A stretch of 64,000 nucleotides of DNA from Bacillus mycoides (GCF_001757995.1 NZ_LXLV01000058.1:20830-84829), one strand, 5' to 3'. Positions 26,476-40,125 are shown, numbered from the stretch's first letter. The notes: generated from the sequence alone by a model not told the origin. A program made the numbers and translations.

Positions 26476-26503
26476 AAAAGCCATACAAATGTATGACTTT
26501 TCA
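26476..26503 (-). terminator. Terminator of the yerD-like gene
   Basis: On the minus strand AAAAGTCATAC pairs with GTATGGCTTTT (one mismatch), followed by TTAATT. Confidence 0.75.
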
Positions 26504-26529
26504 CTCACATTTTTTGTTCAGCTACATAT

Positions 26530-28104
26530 TTACTTCCCAATTACGGAAGGAAACAATTCTGAAAGTGGAACTACTCTCCCCATCTCATCTTTAAACACAA
26601 TATGCTCTCTCGTTAAATAGCGTGGGCTCCTTACTCCCGCTGCCGCCGCTAATGAAAACAAACTATATCTCATACTAATAATATAGTTCATTACTCGCCA
26701 TTTCTTCTCATACGGATCTAACGCTTTTTGGTAGTGCGGATTCGTAGTTGCAACCCCAGATGGACATTGTCCTGAATTACATTGAAGCGCCATAATACAA
26801 CCACTTGCCATCATAAATCCGCGTGCTGAATTTACAGCATCTGCACCAATAGCTAAAGCAATCGCCACTTTATCTGGTGTGATTAACTTCCCGGAGGCAA
26901 ACACCTTTAGTTTATCCCTGACACCAAAATGATTTGCCGTATCAATAAATGTAAGTAATGCCGGTATAAGAGGAAGCCCCATACTATCTGCCATCGATTT
27001 ATACGTTGCACCTGATCCACCTTCTGAACCGTCGATTGTAATAAAATCTGGATAGATGTTTAATTCTTTCATTGCTTTTAATAAATCTTCCAAAGGCTTC
27101 TGTTGACCAATTACAATTTTCATGCCCACTGGTTTACCACCTTTTTCTTGTAAATCTTGAATAAAATATAAAGCCTCTGCGGCACTACTAATAAATGAAA
27201 AACGATTTGGTGAATTAATCGTTTCTCCTTCTCGTACTTTCCGAACGGAAGCGATTTTCTCATTTACCTTCTGTCCTTCTAAATGACCACCACGTATTTT
27301 TGCTCCTTGCCCAAATTTCAATTCAAACGCTTTAATATTACTTTCTTTCGCCTTCTCCATAAATTCCTTCATCGAAAAATTCCCGTCCTCGTCACGGTAT
27401 CCGAATAATCCCGGACCAATTTGTGCAACGATATTCGCACCCGTATGTAAATGTTCTGGAATAACGCCCCCTTCCCCAGTATTAATCCACGAACCACCTG
27501 CCATTTTTGCACCAAACCCAGCTGATAAAATATAATTTTCTCCAATTGCACCGTAAGATGTCGCTGACGCTCCAAACATCCCATACAGTTTCCATGGATA
27601 TTTACGATTTCCGCCGACTATAATTGCATCATCTTCTTCATACAACCAAAGGTTTGTTGTATCCGCTGTCAATTTTTCTCTTCTTGAAAATAACCCTTCT
27701 TTATGAATCATATACTTTTTCCCCTCACGTTCTTGCGTGAGATTCACACTTAATTCATCTGTTAATGTGGGGAATAATGTATTAGCAATATAATAGCCAG
27801 ATTCCTCAAAATCCCGTTTTGATCCAAAACCAAGTATTTCAGAACGGTATTTTGCTAGAAACATAACACTTTGAAAATCGTAGCGCGAAAAGGGCTTTCC
27901 CTCAGTATCATGATCAAACCAATATTGCCGAAATTCCGGGCCTATTTTTTCGAGTAAATAGCGCATTCTACCTAAGTATGGATGCAGTTTTAATATAGAA
28001 TGATGCGTCCGTTTTTTAATAAAAAATGTAATGATAAAAAAGACAATTAAAAGTAACATCAAAAAGAGCAATATACTAATAATAACGAGTAGCGCTTCAC
28101 TCAT
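26530..28104 (-). CDS. yerD: FMN-binding glutamate synthase-like protein (YerD type)
   Basis: 524 residues from the ATG at 28104 (AGGGGGAAG). An N-terminal membrane helix (about 5-27) precedes a GOGAT central/FMN domain: IDGSEGGSGATYKS, ASGKLITPDKVA and ADAVNSARGFM. Three cysteines in CIMALQCNSGQCPSG have the C-x5-C-x4-C spacing of a [3Fe-4S] cluster. No glutaminase domain, so it may act as a stand-alone ammonia- or unknown-dependent oxidoreductase. It lies 71 bases upstream-coupled to the OYE gene but a hairpin separates them. Confidence 0.9.
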   Translation of the reverse strand: MSEALLVIISILLFLMLLLIVFFIITFFIKKRTHHSILKLHPYLGRMRYLLEKIGPEFRQYWFDHDTEGKPFSRYDFQSVMFLAKYRSEILGFGSKRDFEESGYYIANTLFPTLTDELSVNLTQEREGKKYMIHKEGLFSRREKLTADTTNLWLYEEDDAIIVGGNRKYPWKLYGMFGASATSYGAIGENYILSAGFGAKMAGGSWINTGEGGVIPEHLHTGANIVAQIGPGLFGYRDEDGNFSMKEFMEKAKESNIKAFELKFGQGAKIRGGHLEGQKVNEKIASVRKVREGETINSPNRFSFISSAAEALYFIQDLQEKGGKPVGMKIVIGQQKPLEDLLKAMKELNIYPDFITIDGSEGGSGATYKSMADSMGLPLIPALLTFIDTANHFGVRDKLKVFASGKLITPDKVAIALAIGADAVNSARGFMMASGCIMALQCNSGQCPSGVATTNPHYQKALDPYEKKWRVMNYIISMRYSLFSLAAAAGVRSPRYLTREHIVFKDEMGRVVPLSELFPSVIGK

Positions 28105-28136
28105 TCCGCTTCCCCCTATATATGAAATTCCATAAT

Positions 28137-28167
28137 AAAAAGAGAACACTCGATGTGTTCTCTTTTT
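28137..28167 (-). terminator. Terminator between OYE and yerD-like genes
   Basis: AAAAAGAGAACAC pairs with GTGTTCTCTTTTT around TCGAT. Confidence 0.9.
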
Positions 28168-28175
28168 ATCCTTAT

Positions 28176-29303
28176 TCACACTAACGTAGCAAGATGCTCT
28201 TTCGCGTCATATTCAACTAAACTTTCAGCATTTTTAATTCGATGAACAAAATCTGGGTTAGCGATTAATGGTCTTCCGAACGCCGCTACATCAATTGTTC
28301 CTTCTTGAAATGCTTCTTCTGCCTCTTTCGGGTTCAAATTACCCACCCCAACAATAGTACCATCCCAATATTTTCTTACTAATTGATGAAAATTCTTTCC
28401 GTCAGCAATAACTTGCGTATAATTCATCGTTGAAGGGTGAATCATTGTTAATCCAACTTCTCTAAACATATTTACAAACGTTTCAATCGCAAGTTCTGGA
28501 TTTCCCCACATATAAGCAGGATTATCACCTTTAAATGCAGAGAAGCGAAGAAGTGTTTTATCAGCTCCAACTGCCTCTATTACAGCCTCGGTTACTTCTT
28601 TCATAAATGTTAACCTTTGCTTTAAGTCCCCGCCATATTTATCTGTGCGCTTATTCGCAAACTCATAAGTGAATTGATCAATTAAATATCCGTGTGCACC
28701 GTGAATTTCTACTCCATCAAATCCAGCTTCGATTGCGTTCTTTGCAGCTTGTGCATATTGACCGATAACTTCTTTTATTTCTTCTATTGTCATTGCTTCT
28801 GGTGTATCAAACGGTTTACGAAAACGCGGAACATTACCCTCCGCAGCAATAGCAGACGGCGCTTGCGGCATTTGACCACCAATTATTTCGTGATGACTCA
28901 TACGTCCAACATGCCATATTTGAGCAATAATCGTTCCGCCTTCTTTATGTACTGCCTCTGTAACAGGTTTCCAAGAATCAATTTGCGCTTGTGTATAAAT
29001 ACCTGGTACTCCCGGATTCCCTTTTGCTCTCGGGCTAATGACAATTCCTTCTGTAATAATTAATCCAATCCCATCAGCAGCACGTTTTTGGTAATACTCT
29101 ACTACATCAGTACCAACTACCCCAGTCTCATTATTTGCAAAACATCTCGTCATCGGTGCCATCGCTATGCGATTACGAAGAGACCAAGATCCAATTTGAA
29201 TCGGATCAAACACCTTTGTTTCATCAATGTTTTCAAAAGATCCCCAAGCGTTTATATTTGTTCCTGCATAAATATTTGCTGCTTTATTGTTTGAACTTGT
29301 CAT
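28176..29303 (-). CDS. Old yellow enzyme-type alkene reductase
   Basis: 375 residues, FMN-dependent TIM barrel. RIAMAPMTR near residue 45, GTIIAQIWHVGRMSH, GVEIHGAHGYLIDQF and GNLNPKEAEE...AFGRPLIANPDF are the OYE hallmarks. Reduces activated C=C bonds of enones, nitro compounds or other electrophiles with NAD(P)H. The ATG follows AAGGGGGAAG. Its closeness to the quinone-stress genes suggests a shared detoxification theme, but it has its own promoter and no MhqR-like site was seen. Confidence 0.92.
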   Translation of the reverse strand: MTSSNNKAANIYAGTNINAWGSFENIDETKVFDPIQIGSWSLRNRIAMAPMTRCFANNETGVVGTDVVEYYQKRAADGIGLIITEGIVISPRAKGNPGVPGIYTQAQIDSWKPVTEAVHKEGGTIIAQIWHVGRMSHHEIIGGQMPQAPSAIAAEGNVPRFRKPFDTPEAMTIEEIKEVIGQYAQAAKNAIEAGFDGVEIHGAHGYLIDQFTYEFANKRTDKYGGDLKQRLTFMKEVTEAVIEAVGADKTLLRFSAFKGDNPAYMWGNPELAIETFVNMFREVGLTMIHPSTMNYTQVIADGKNFHQLVRKYWDGTIVGVGNLNPKEAEEAFQEGTIDVAAFGRPLIANPDFVHRIKNAESLVEYDAKEHLATLV

Positions 29304-29339
29304 TTTTCTTCCCCCTTATAAAAAACTTACTATAATCGC

Positions 29340-29369
29340 ATCATACTTACTTTTAAATAGTAACGTCAA
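29340..29369 (-). promoter_or_regulatory. Candidate promoter of the OYE gene
   Basis: Minus strand TTGACG (29364-29369), 18-base spacer, TATGAT (29340-29345). Confidence 0.45.
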
Positions 29370-29432
29370 TTTATACGCCTTTACCATTAAATATTCACAT
29401 ATTAAACAAACAGAATAATAAAAACAAAAATT

Positions 29433-29462
29433 AAAAAGGTTTCCTAATTAGGAAACCTTTTT
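29433..29462. terminator. Palindromic terminator in the OYE-carD gap
   Basis: AAAAAGGTTTCCTAA and TTAGGAAACCTTTTT form a self-complementary 30-base hairpin. Its upstream transcript is not obvious; it could end carD-like or the element at 29610-29690. Confidence 0.75.
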
Positions 29463-29853
29463 TAGTTGACCATATAAGGCTAACAATTCGTTTATCTCTT
29501 TTACATAAAGAAAATAAACAATTATTATCTCCTCACATATGGAAAATCTCTTAACAATAGAAATGAGAATGGCTCAGTATTCTTCTAAAAATAAAAACTT
29601 ATATATACCTAAAACAATGAAAGCCCTACCTCTCTTTCATCCTTACGGCTCCTTGTCCGTGCCAGTGTGAATCAGGATTGCAAAAATCAAGTAACTATTT
29701 TATCGAAGTATTTACTTAAACTTCGAACATTCGTAAAAGAAATTAAAAAATAAAAATGGATTAAATTGTAGTAATAATAAAAGAGGTTAATGCTTTAAAA
29801 GTGGTTTGAAAGAGTTGAATGTCTTTGAAATGATTGATTTTCTATAATTATAT
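29463..29853. other. Intergenic region with a candidate structured element
   Basis: No convincing reading frame. The segment 29610-29690 is richer in GC than its surroundings and folds into small stems (ATGAAAG 29617-29623 with CTTTCAT 29634-29640; ACGG 29645-29648 with CCGT 29657-29660). It may be an RNA element or a dispersed bcr-type repeat of the B. cereus group; I cannot verify either. Confidence 0.35.
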
Positions 29854-29882
29854 TCCCAAAAAATTCAAGATCTTTTTTGGGA
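29854..29882 (-). terminator. Weak hairpin after the carD-like gene
   Basis: TCCCAAAAAA pairs with TTTTTTGGGA around 9 bases, 26 bases past the stop. Confidence 0.5.
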
Positions 29883-29907
29883 TGTAATATATTATTTGTA
29901 ATGAACC

Positions 29908-30369
29908 TTAACAAAAGCTTTTTATTTGATTTTCTGTGATACCTTCAATTAATCCCAGTTCACTAATCAAAAATTCATGTGCGTTATCTAACATTTTCTT
30001 TTCGCTTGCATTAAGTGCTTTTTCTTTCTGCATACGTAATAAATCACGTACAACTTCAGCACCTTCTTGTATTTTACCCGTTTTTATTTTATCTGTATTC
30101 AATTTATACCTTTGTTTCCACGTCAGTAATCTGTCTGATTCCCCGTGCTGAAAAATATCTATTATGTTTGTTAATGCCTTTATATCCGTAACTGGTCGTA
30201 TATTTGAACTCAATATTTTTCCCATAGGAATCATTACTTCCATATTACTAGCCGACATTTTTATGACATAATACTGTTGTTTTTCTCCTGAGATTTCCTT
30301 TTCTTCTATGGCTTTAATTATACCTGCTCCGTGCATTGGATAAACGATGTTATCGCCAATTTGAAACAA
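29908..30369 (-). CDS. ydeB: CarD/CdnL-family RNA polymerase-binding regulator (YdeB-like)
   Basis: 153 residues from the TTG at 30369, which follows GGAGGTGG with good spacing; the first residues then read MFQIGDNIVYPMHGAGIIKAIEEKE, the normal start of this family, at the same length as B. subtilis YdeB. An ATG at 30384 would add five residues and overlap the ribosome site. The N-terminal Tudor-like domain binds the RNA polymerase beta subunit; the rest is a helical DNA-binding domain. Likely a global initiation factor. Confidence 0.88.
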   Translation of the reverse strand: MFQIGDNIVYPMHGAGIIKAIEEKEISGEKQQYYVIKMSASNMEVMIPMGKILSSNIRPVTDIKALTNIIDIFQHGESDRLLTWKQRYKLNTDKIKTGKIQEGAEVVRDLLRMQKEKALNASEKKMLDNAHEFLISELGLIEGITENQIKSFC

Positions 30370-30571
30370 ATAATCCACCTCCATATATGGTAACCTTCTC
30401 AATCTTAACACACATTTATTTTTTTAGCAAAATTTTTATAATATCACAAAATTATTTTCCATGTCAATTTATTTACACATAAAAATTCAATCTGTACAGA
30501 AACACTAAAAAACCCGCATTTTTGTTACCTTTTCACACCCATTTCCTCCAATTTTATATACCTTGTAAAAC

Positions 30572-30613
30572 AAAAAAATACATCACTACATATAAGTAGC
30601 GATGTATTTTTAT
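30572..30613 (-). terminator. Terminator of the hut operon
   Basis: AAAAATACATC(A)CTAC pairs with GTAG(C)GATGTATTTTT. Confidence 0.85.
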
Positions 30614-30675
30614 ATAATGTGAAACATGAAAGACAAAAACGGTTACTTCAAAACTTCACACACACGATTCTTCGC

Positions 30676-36109
<5,434 letters not shown>

Positions 36110-36133
36110 TCTTTTTCCTCCTTATAAAGGCAA

Positions 36134-36188
36134 AAGGGGACCTTATCTTTTTAAGACAGACTTCTGTCCTAAAAAATAAGGCCCCCTT
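36134..36188 (-). promoter_or_regulatory. HutP-controlled terminator hairpin in the hutP-hutH gap
   Basis: A stem of about 26 bp, AAGGGGACCTTATCTTTTTA with its near-complement, around a tiny loop. On the transcript UAG/NAG triplets (CTATTAGTTAG) precede it. In B. subtilis HutP with histidine and Mg binds such triplets and prevents termination before hutH. Confidence 0.8.
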
Positions 36189-36211
36189 CTAACTAATAGA
36201 CTATGGGCAAA

Positions 36212-36652
36212 TCATATGTGATTAATTCCTAAACCAATCGCCTCATGCTCAGATCCTTTTACAGGTGCACCAATCGTTCCATAAAGTGCAACAGCAACCC
36301 ATTCGCCTTCTTTTTTTCCGTCGTATGGTGTACCGCGCACAATCGCAAAGCGAAGTCCTACTGTACGAAGAACGTCTGCTAACTGAATTTGACCTCTCGT
36401 CACTCCGTACAAAGCTTCCATAATTGCATGATAAAGTGCATGTGTTTCTCTGTAAACATCTGTTTCAATAACTCGGTTGCTCTTAGCCGCCGTTTCCATT
36501 GCTGCTACTACTTTTTGCGAATTCATAGAACCAACTTTCCCAGTACAATATTTCCAACCTTTCGGAATAGATAATACGGGACTTTCATTCTCATCCGCAA
36601 GTGCCAACAGCATGGCCATACGACCAATTCGATGTGTTCCTTGAAGAAGCAT
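36212..36652 (-). CDS. hutP: Hut operon positive regulator HutP
   Basis: 146 residues, starting [17 protein letters not shown] and ending [14 protein letters not shown], with the histidine/metal-binding His residues of the C-terminal half. HutP is a hexameric RNA-binding antiterminator activated by L-histidine. GAGAGAG precedes the ATG. First gene of hutPHUIG. Confidence 0.96.
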   Translation of the reverse strand: MLLQGTHRIGRMAMLLALADENESPVLSIPKGWKYCTGKVGSMNSQKVVAAMETAAKSNRVIETDVYRETHALYHAIMEALYGVTRGQIQLADVLRTVGLRFAIVRGTPYDGKKEGEWVAVALYGTIGAPVKGSEHEAIGLGINHI

Positions 36653-36698
36653 GTGACTCTCTCATTTCTTTTGAATTATTTGAATATTACTTAATTTA

Positions 36699-36727
36699 AG
36701 AATATATGAAAACGGTTAAATCGTCAA
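36699..36727 (-). promoter_or_regulatory. hut operon promoter with a cre site in its spacer
   Basis: Minus strand TTGACG (36722-36727), 17-base spacer, TATTCT (36699-36704). The spacer holds TGAAAACGGTTAAA (36707-36720), a cre-like site one or two bases from the CcpA consensus. Predicts catabolite repression by direct occlusion. Confidence 0.7.
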
Positions 36728-36848
36728 TAGTTTAAAATATTATTCAAGCAATTTTTTATCCCCCTCATACTTGTGTACACAATTTATTTACAGGTTTTTT
36801 TCAGACGTGCTATAGTCTCACTAACAGATGCAAAGGGGCGAGATTTCA

Positions 36849-37796
36849 GTGGCGAAGCGAAAAGATATTCATTTTCGAATTGAAGAAAAATTACTTGCAA
36901 GGTTTGAATCGGCACTCCATTACGAAGGTTTAAATAAAACAGACGTATTAACACATGCAATTCAGCAATTTTGCATAAAGGTGGAATGTGAAAAAATGAA
37001 TGATGTAAAACGCCAATACAACGTAAGTAACCATTTACAAACACGTATCGATACGCATAAACATTTCGAAGAGAAACACGTGAATGTAGATGAAGTCGTC
37101 ATTGAACATTTACAACTCCAAGGGGAAGAAAAAATATTAGAGGTCGGGTGCGCTAATGGAAAATTCCTTTCCCTTTTGCAAAACAATGGTCATAAAGGCC
37201 AGTTAACCGGCTTTGATCAATCGAAAACCATGCTTTCTGAAGCCGCTATAACGAATAATATGATTGAATGGAAACTCGGTGACGCTAGTAAACTTCCTTT
37301 CGAAGCTAATTGTTATGACCTGATAATCGCAAGGCATATGTTATACCACGTGAAAGATATCGAAAAAACTATTCAAGGATTCCATAAGATAATTCGTCCT
37401 GGCGGTGCCCTTTTAGCTACAACAAATTCTAAAGTTTCATTACCTCGTATAGATGAAATGTGTAACAAAATGTTAGTCGCATTTGATTTGCCAAAAACAT
37501 CACCGTCAGCAGCTCCATTTTGTTTAGAAAATGGTAAAGATCTATTACACTCTGTTTTTTCAACTGTTGAAGAAACAATTATTCATAATGCACTTGTTTT
37601 TCATCGCGCCACTCCAATCGTAAACTATATTTCTAGCATGTTTCCGTCTTTGAATATACCTGATAATATGTCCCTGCACATTGAAATGAAGGACTGGCTG
37701 AAAAAAGAAATAGAAAATGAATTAACAATTCATGATGGTATATGGAGCGATCCGAAAACGTTAGTGATTTATCAATGTAAAAAGAAAAAAAGCTAG
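36849..37796 (+). CDS. SAM-dependent methyltransferase with N-terminal ribbon-helix-helix-like domain
   Basis: 315 residues from the GTG at 36849 (AAAGGGGCGAG upstream). Residues 4-45 (KDIHFRIEEKLLARFESALH..GLNKTDVLTHAIQQF) fit a ribbon-helix-helix/Arc DNA-binding module. Residues about 80-220 are a class I methyltransferase: motif I LEVGCANGKF, then GDASKLPFEANCYDLIIARHMLYHV and RPGGALLATT. The substrate is unknown. The fusion suggests a DNA-tethered or self-regulating enzyme, which is inference. Divergent from hutP. Confidence 0.85.
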   Translation: MAKRKDIHFRIEEKLLARFESALHYEGLNKTDVLTHAIQQFCIKVECEKMNDVKRQYNVSNHLQTRIDTHKHFEEKHVNVDEVVIEHLQLQGEEKILEVGCANGKFLSLLQNNGHKGQLTGFDQSKTMLSEAAITNNMIEWKLGDASKLPFEANCYDLIIARHMLYHVKDIEKTIQGFHKIIRPGGALLATTNSKVSLPRIDEMCNKMLVAFDLPKTSPSAAPFCLENGKDLLHSVFSTVEETIIHNALVFHRATPIVNYISSMFPSLNIPDNMSLHIEMKDWLKKEIENELTIHDGIWSDPKTLVIYQCKKKKS

Positions 37797-38376
37797 CATT
37801 TGCTAGCTTTTTTTCCGGTAAAAGATTCTCCATCATTATATTGCCCTTTCCACTATAAAAATTTATATTATGTTCATTCGCTACTCCAAAATAAGAGGCA
37901 ATCGCTATTCCAAATGGCACAAATGCATGTCCTTGTGCCGTAATAATATTTGAGTGTTGTACAACTTCTGTATACACAAAATTTTCTACTGAGAAACAAT
38001 CTAATTTTTGATAATCTATAGTCGCTGTATAAGAAATTTCTTTTAATAAACCTGCTCTTGCTAACGCATACGGTCCAGCACAAATCGCTGCCACTAATTT
38101 TTCTTGCTCAGAAAATTGACGAATAACTGAAAAAAGCAGTTCTGCCTCTTTCATATGTATTTCATCTCCGCCCGGAATGATAATCCCCTCATACTCTTCC
38201 ACACGCACTTCACCTAATTCTATATGCGGCTGTACTTGCATGCCCGTTTCACTTATAATCAATTCTTTTGTTAAACCCGCTGTAATGATTTCATATTTCT
38301 TTTTCAGCAATGCTGTCGCTACCGTGATTTCAAACTCTGCAAATGTCGGGTATACGAATAATAATATTTTTTTCAT
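37633..38376 (-). CDS. DJ-1/PfpI-family protein with abnormal C-terminal extension
   Basis: 247 residues from the ATG at 38376 (AAAGGAGAG), overlapping the kinase stop (ATGA). The DJ-1 fold spans about residues 1-187, with GIIIPGGDE and the nucleophile elbow VAAICAGPYALA. The normal family length is about 190. The frame then reads through a terminator hairpin and 50 codons antisense to the methyltransferase 3' end. A 3' frameshift or lost stop is likely. Confidence 0.8.
   Translation of the reverse strand: MKKILLFVYPTFAEFEITVATALLKKKYEIITAGLTKELIISETGMQVQPHIELGEVRVEEYEGIIIPGGDEIHMKEAELLFSVIRQFSEQEKLVAAICAGPYALARAGLLKEISYTATIDYQKLDCFSVENFVYTEVVQHSNIITAQGHAFVPFGIAIASYFGVANEHNINFYSGKGNIMMENLLPEKKLANASFFSFYIDKSLTFSDRSIYHHELLIHFLFLFSASPSFQCAGTYYQVYSKTETC
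37784..37814. terminator. Terminator, methyltransferase / DJ-1
   Basis: AAAAAAAGCTAGCA pairs with TGCTAGCTTTTTTT around TT; the DJ-1 frame crosses it. Confidence 0.9.
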
Positions 38377-38951
38377 AGCCCTCTCTCCTTTAACCACCCT
38401 ATAAAATATGCCTCTAATTCGTCTACTGATAATCTATCCGTGTCCACATAAGTTACAGGAAATTTTTTATACCATTCCTTTTCAATTTCTACTAATTTAA
38501 ACTGTTCCTCAAATGTACTTCGATCTCTTGCCCTATCATTATTTTTTCTATCATATAAAATCCCTTTCGAAACTTCTAAATAAAAAATTGCATCCGAACG
38601 GCATTCTCTTAACTTATGCAATTCATCTTTTAATTCTGTTTCTATATCCCACTCTTCCCCTATTAATTTCGGATAAAAAACTGTATAGAATTCAATGTCT
38701 TCTGGCCCACGATCAAAAATTACGACCGAACCCTTTGCATTTTGAAACTCTTTTATTCTTGCTTCAATGAACATTTTTTGATTTGCAATAAACCCTTCTT
38801 TTGTGTAAATATCTAAGTTTAATTCTTTTCGTTTTTCTACAATTGGGTAAGGATTTTCGTATATAATGGGTAGCCCTTTCCGTTCTAACCTTTTTGCCAA
38901 TGTTGTTTTTCCACTTGCCATTGGTCCTTGGAGTGAAACTACGTATGCCAT
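38373..38951 (-). CDS. P-loop nucleoside/nucleotide kinase-like protein
   Basis: 192 residues from the ATG at 38951; upstream in-frame codons to 39026 are hydrophobic and lack a ribosome site. Walker A GPMASGKTT at residues 9-17, VIFDRGPEDIEF (DRG/lid-type motif) and a basic RKNNDRARDRSTF lid. Resembles deoxynucleoside kinases or AAA_28-type small kinases; the substrate is unknown. Overlaps the DJ-1 start (ATGA), so both are co-translated. Confidence 0.78.
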   Translation of the reverse strand: MAYVVSLQGPMASGKTTLAKRLERKGLPIIYENPYPIVEKRKELNLDIYTKEGFIANQKMFIEARIKEFQNAKGSVVIFDRGPEDIEFYTVFYPKLIGEEWDIETELKDELHKLRECRSDAIFYLEVSKGILYDRKNNDRARDRSTFEEQFKLVEIEKEWYKKFPVTYVDTDRLSVDELEAYFIGWLKERGL

Positions 38952-39027
38952 CTCTCTCATTCCCTTGTACTGTGATACATAGATAATAAACAGAATTTTG
39001 AAAACTATCAACAAAATATATATCATC

Positions 39028-39056
39028 TTGTTTCTTATTCTTATCTAACTTATAAT
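39028..39056 (+). promoter_or_regulatory. Promoter of a candidate small RNA
   Basis: TTGTTT (39028-39033), 17-base spacer, TATAAT (39051-39056), facing a terminator 30 bases further on. Confidence 0.6.
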
Positions 39057-39062
39057 AAAAAA

Positions 39063-39126
39063 TAGAGATTATGACGGACGCATCAATAATGTAAGCTTGG
39101 AAATCCAAGCTTACATTATTTTTTGC
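39063..39126 (+). ncRNA. Candidate ~60-nt small RNA
   Basis: From the predicted start near 39063 to a 16-bp perfect hairpin (AATAATGTAAGCTTGG, loop AAAT, CCAAGCTTACATTATT at 39085-39120) and a TTTTTT run. Contains only a 7-codon frame (MTDASIM). No gene is terminated by this hairpin on either strand, because the flanking genes are divergent. Prediction only. Confidence 0.45.
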
Positions 39127-39205
39127 TTTCCCTTTTCTTATAAAAAGAGTATACTAGATTAGAACGTATGTTCTTAATAATTACATACAGTAAGGAGATA
39201 GAACA

Positions 39206-39502
39206 ATGGTATACGACACAAAAGCAATTTCTTGGAATGAATCTTTAAAACAACTTCAACGCCGCTATACAAACAAACAAGTTGACCGAAAAGAATTTGA
39301 AGATATTGAACTGATGGAATTCTTCCGCGATAACGACTACATTCCTTTACCTACACATATAAGCGGCCTATCAACAACACGTTTTACTTCTTACTCTATT
39401 TTCACAACTGAAGATAAAGATCGTAAAGTTGGCACACTCATCATTGAATATGTAGAAAATGACAATGATATTTTATGTGTTGAACAACTATACTTCGTTT
39501 AA
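39206..39502 (+). CDS. Conserved small protein of unknown function
   Basis: 98 residues, soluble, alpha/beta-like, starting MVYDTKAISWNESLKQLQRRY. AAGGAGA precedes the ATG. I recognise no family. It is flanked by terminators and precedes the yneK-like gene by about 100 bases. Confidence 0.8.
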   Translation: MVYDTKAISWNESLKQLQRRYTNKQVDRKEFEDIELMEFFRDNDYIPLPTHISGLSTTRFTSYSIFTTEDKDRKVGTLIIEYVENDNDILCVEQLYFV

Positions 39503-39509
39503 ATCACAG

Positions 39510-39540
39510 CGCTTGGTCAAAATGATCAAGCGTTCTTGCT
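39510..39540 (+). terminator. Terminator of the 39206 gene
   Basis: CGCTTGGTCA pairs with TGATCAAGCG around AAA (one mismatch), then TTCTTGCTTT. Confidence 0.75.
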
Positions 39541-39605
39541 TTCTATTAATCTCACTGTTTATAATATAAATAAAAGAAAACTGCTTTCGTTAAGGGGGAA
39601 TACGA

Positions 39606-40037
39606 TTGCTAGAAGGATGGTTTAGTTGGTTTATTGTCGTTTGGACTGTTGTATTATTAGGACTTATGTCTATTGGTGGATATTTTATGTTCAGAAAATT
39701 CCTAAAACGGATACCTAAAGAAGACGGTATGTCCATTTTAGATTGGGAAGAACACTACATAAATAAAACGAGACATTTATGGGATGACGAACAAAAACAA
39801 TTGTTAGAAGAACTCGTAAGTCCTGTACCTGAACTATTTCGTGACGTTGCCAAATCAAAAATTGCTGGTAAAATTGGTGAACTTGCACTTCAAGAGAATG
39901 CATCGAGAATTACACAAGATTTAATTATAAAAGGATATATCGTTGCCACACCGAAGCGTGACCATAAATTTTTAGTTAAAAAACTGCAAGAAAAAGAGAT
40001 TGATTATTCTAACTATAAATCTTTACTTGCAAAGTAA
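39606..40037 (+). CDS. yneK: DUF2621 membrane-anchored protein, YneK type
   Basis: 143 residues starting with TTG at 39606 (TAAGGGGGAA upstream). One N-terminal membrane helix (about 5-28) is followed by a soluble helical domain (LDWEEHYINKTRHLWDDEQK...). In B. subtilis yneK lies between ccdC and cotM; here ccdC is the convergent neighbour. Function unknown. Confidence 0.82.
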   Translation: MLEGWFSWFIVVWTVVLLGLMSIGGYFMFRKFLKRIPKEDGMSILDWEEHYINKTRHLWDDEQKQLLEELVSPVPELFRDVAKSKIAGKIGELALQENASRITQDLIIKGYIVATPKRDHKFLVKKLQEKEIDYSNYKSLLAK

Positions 40038-40125
40038 TCTTCATTTTTTTCCCTATTTTCAACAAGTTAAAATCAATGGTAAACGTTTTATACGTCGTGG
40101 CTGGGACAGAGGATGTTAACAATAT

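Larger units (their letters stand above)
26054..26476. other. Long regulatory leader and promoter region of mhqO-mhqD
   Basis: About 420 bases without a convincing gene. It holds a consensus promoter, three copies of an MhqR-like palindrome and an unusually long leader of about 260 bases. A 69-codon plus-strand frame here has no ribosome site and spans the palindromes. Confidence 0.8.

Noticed and set aside
29605-29700. A known riboswitch (c-di-GMP, TPP, cobalamin, SAM, purine) at this element
   Set aside because: None of the conserved cores I can recall was recognisable, so no class name was assigned.
40078-40091. cre-like GGTAAACGTTTTAT between yneK and ccdC
   Set aside because: Only about 11 of 14 positions fit and it lies between two convergent gene ends, where a cre has no promoter to control.
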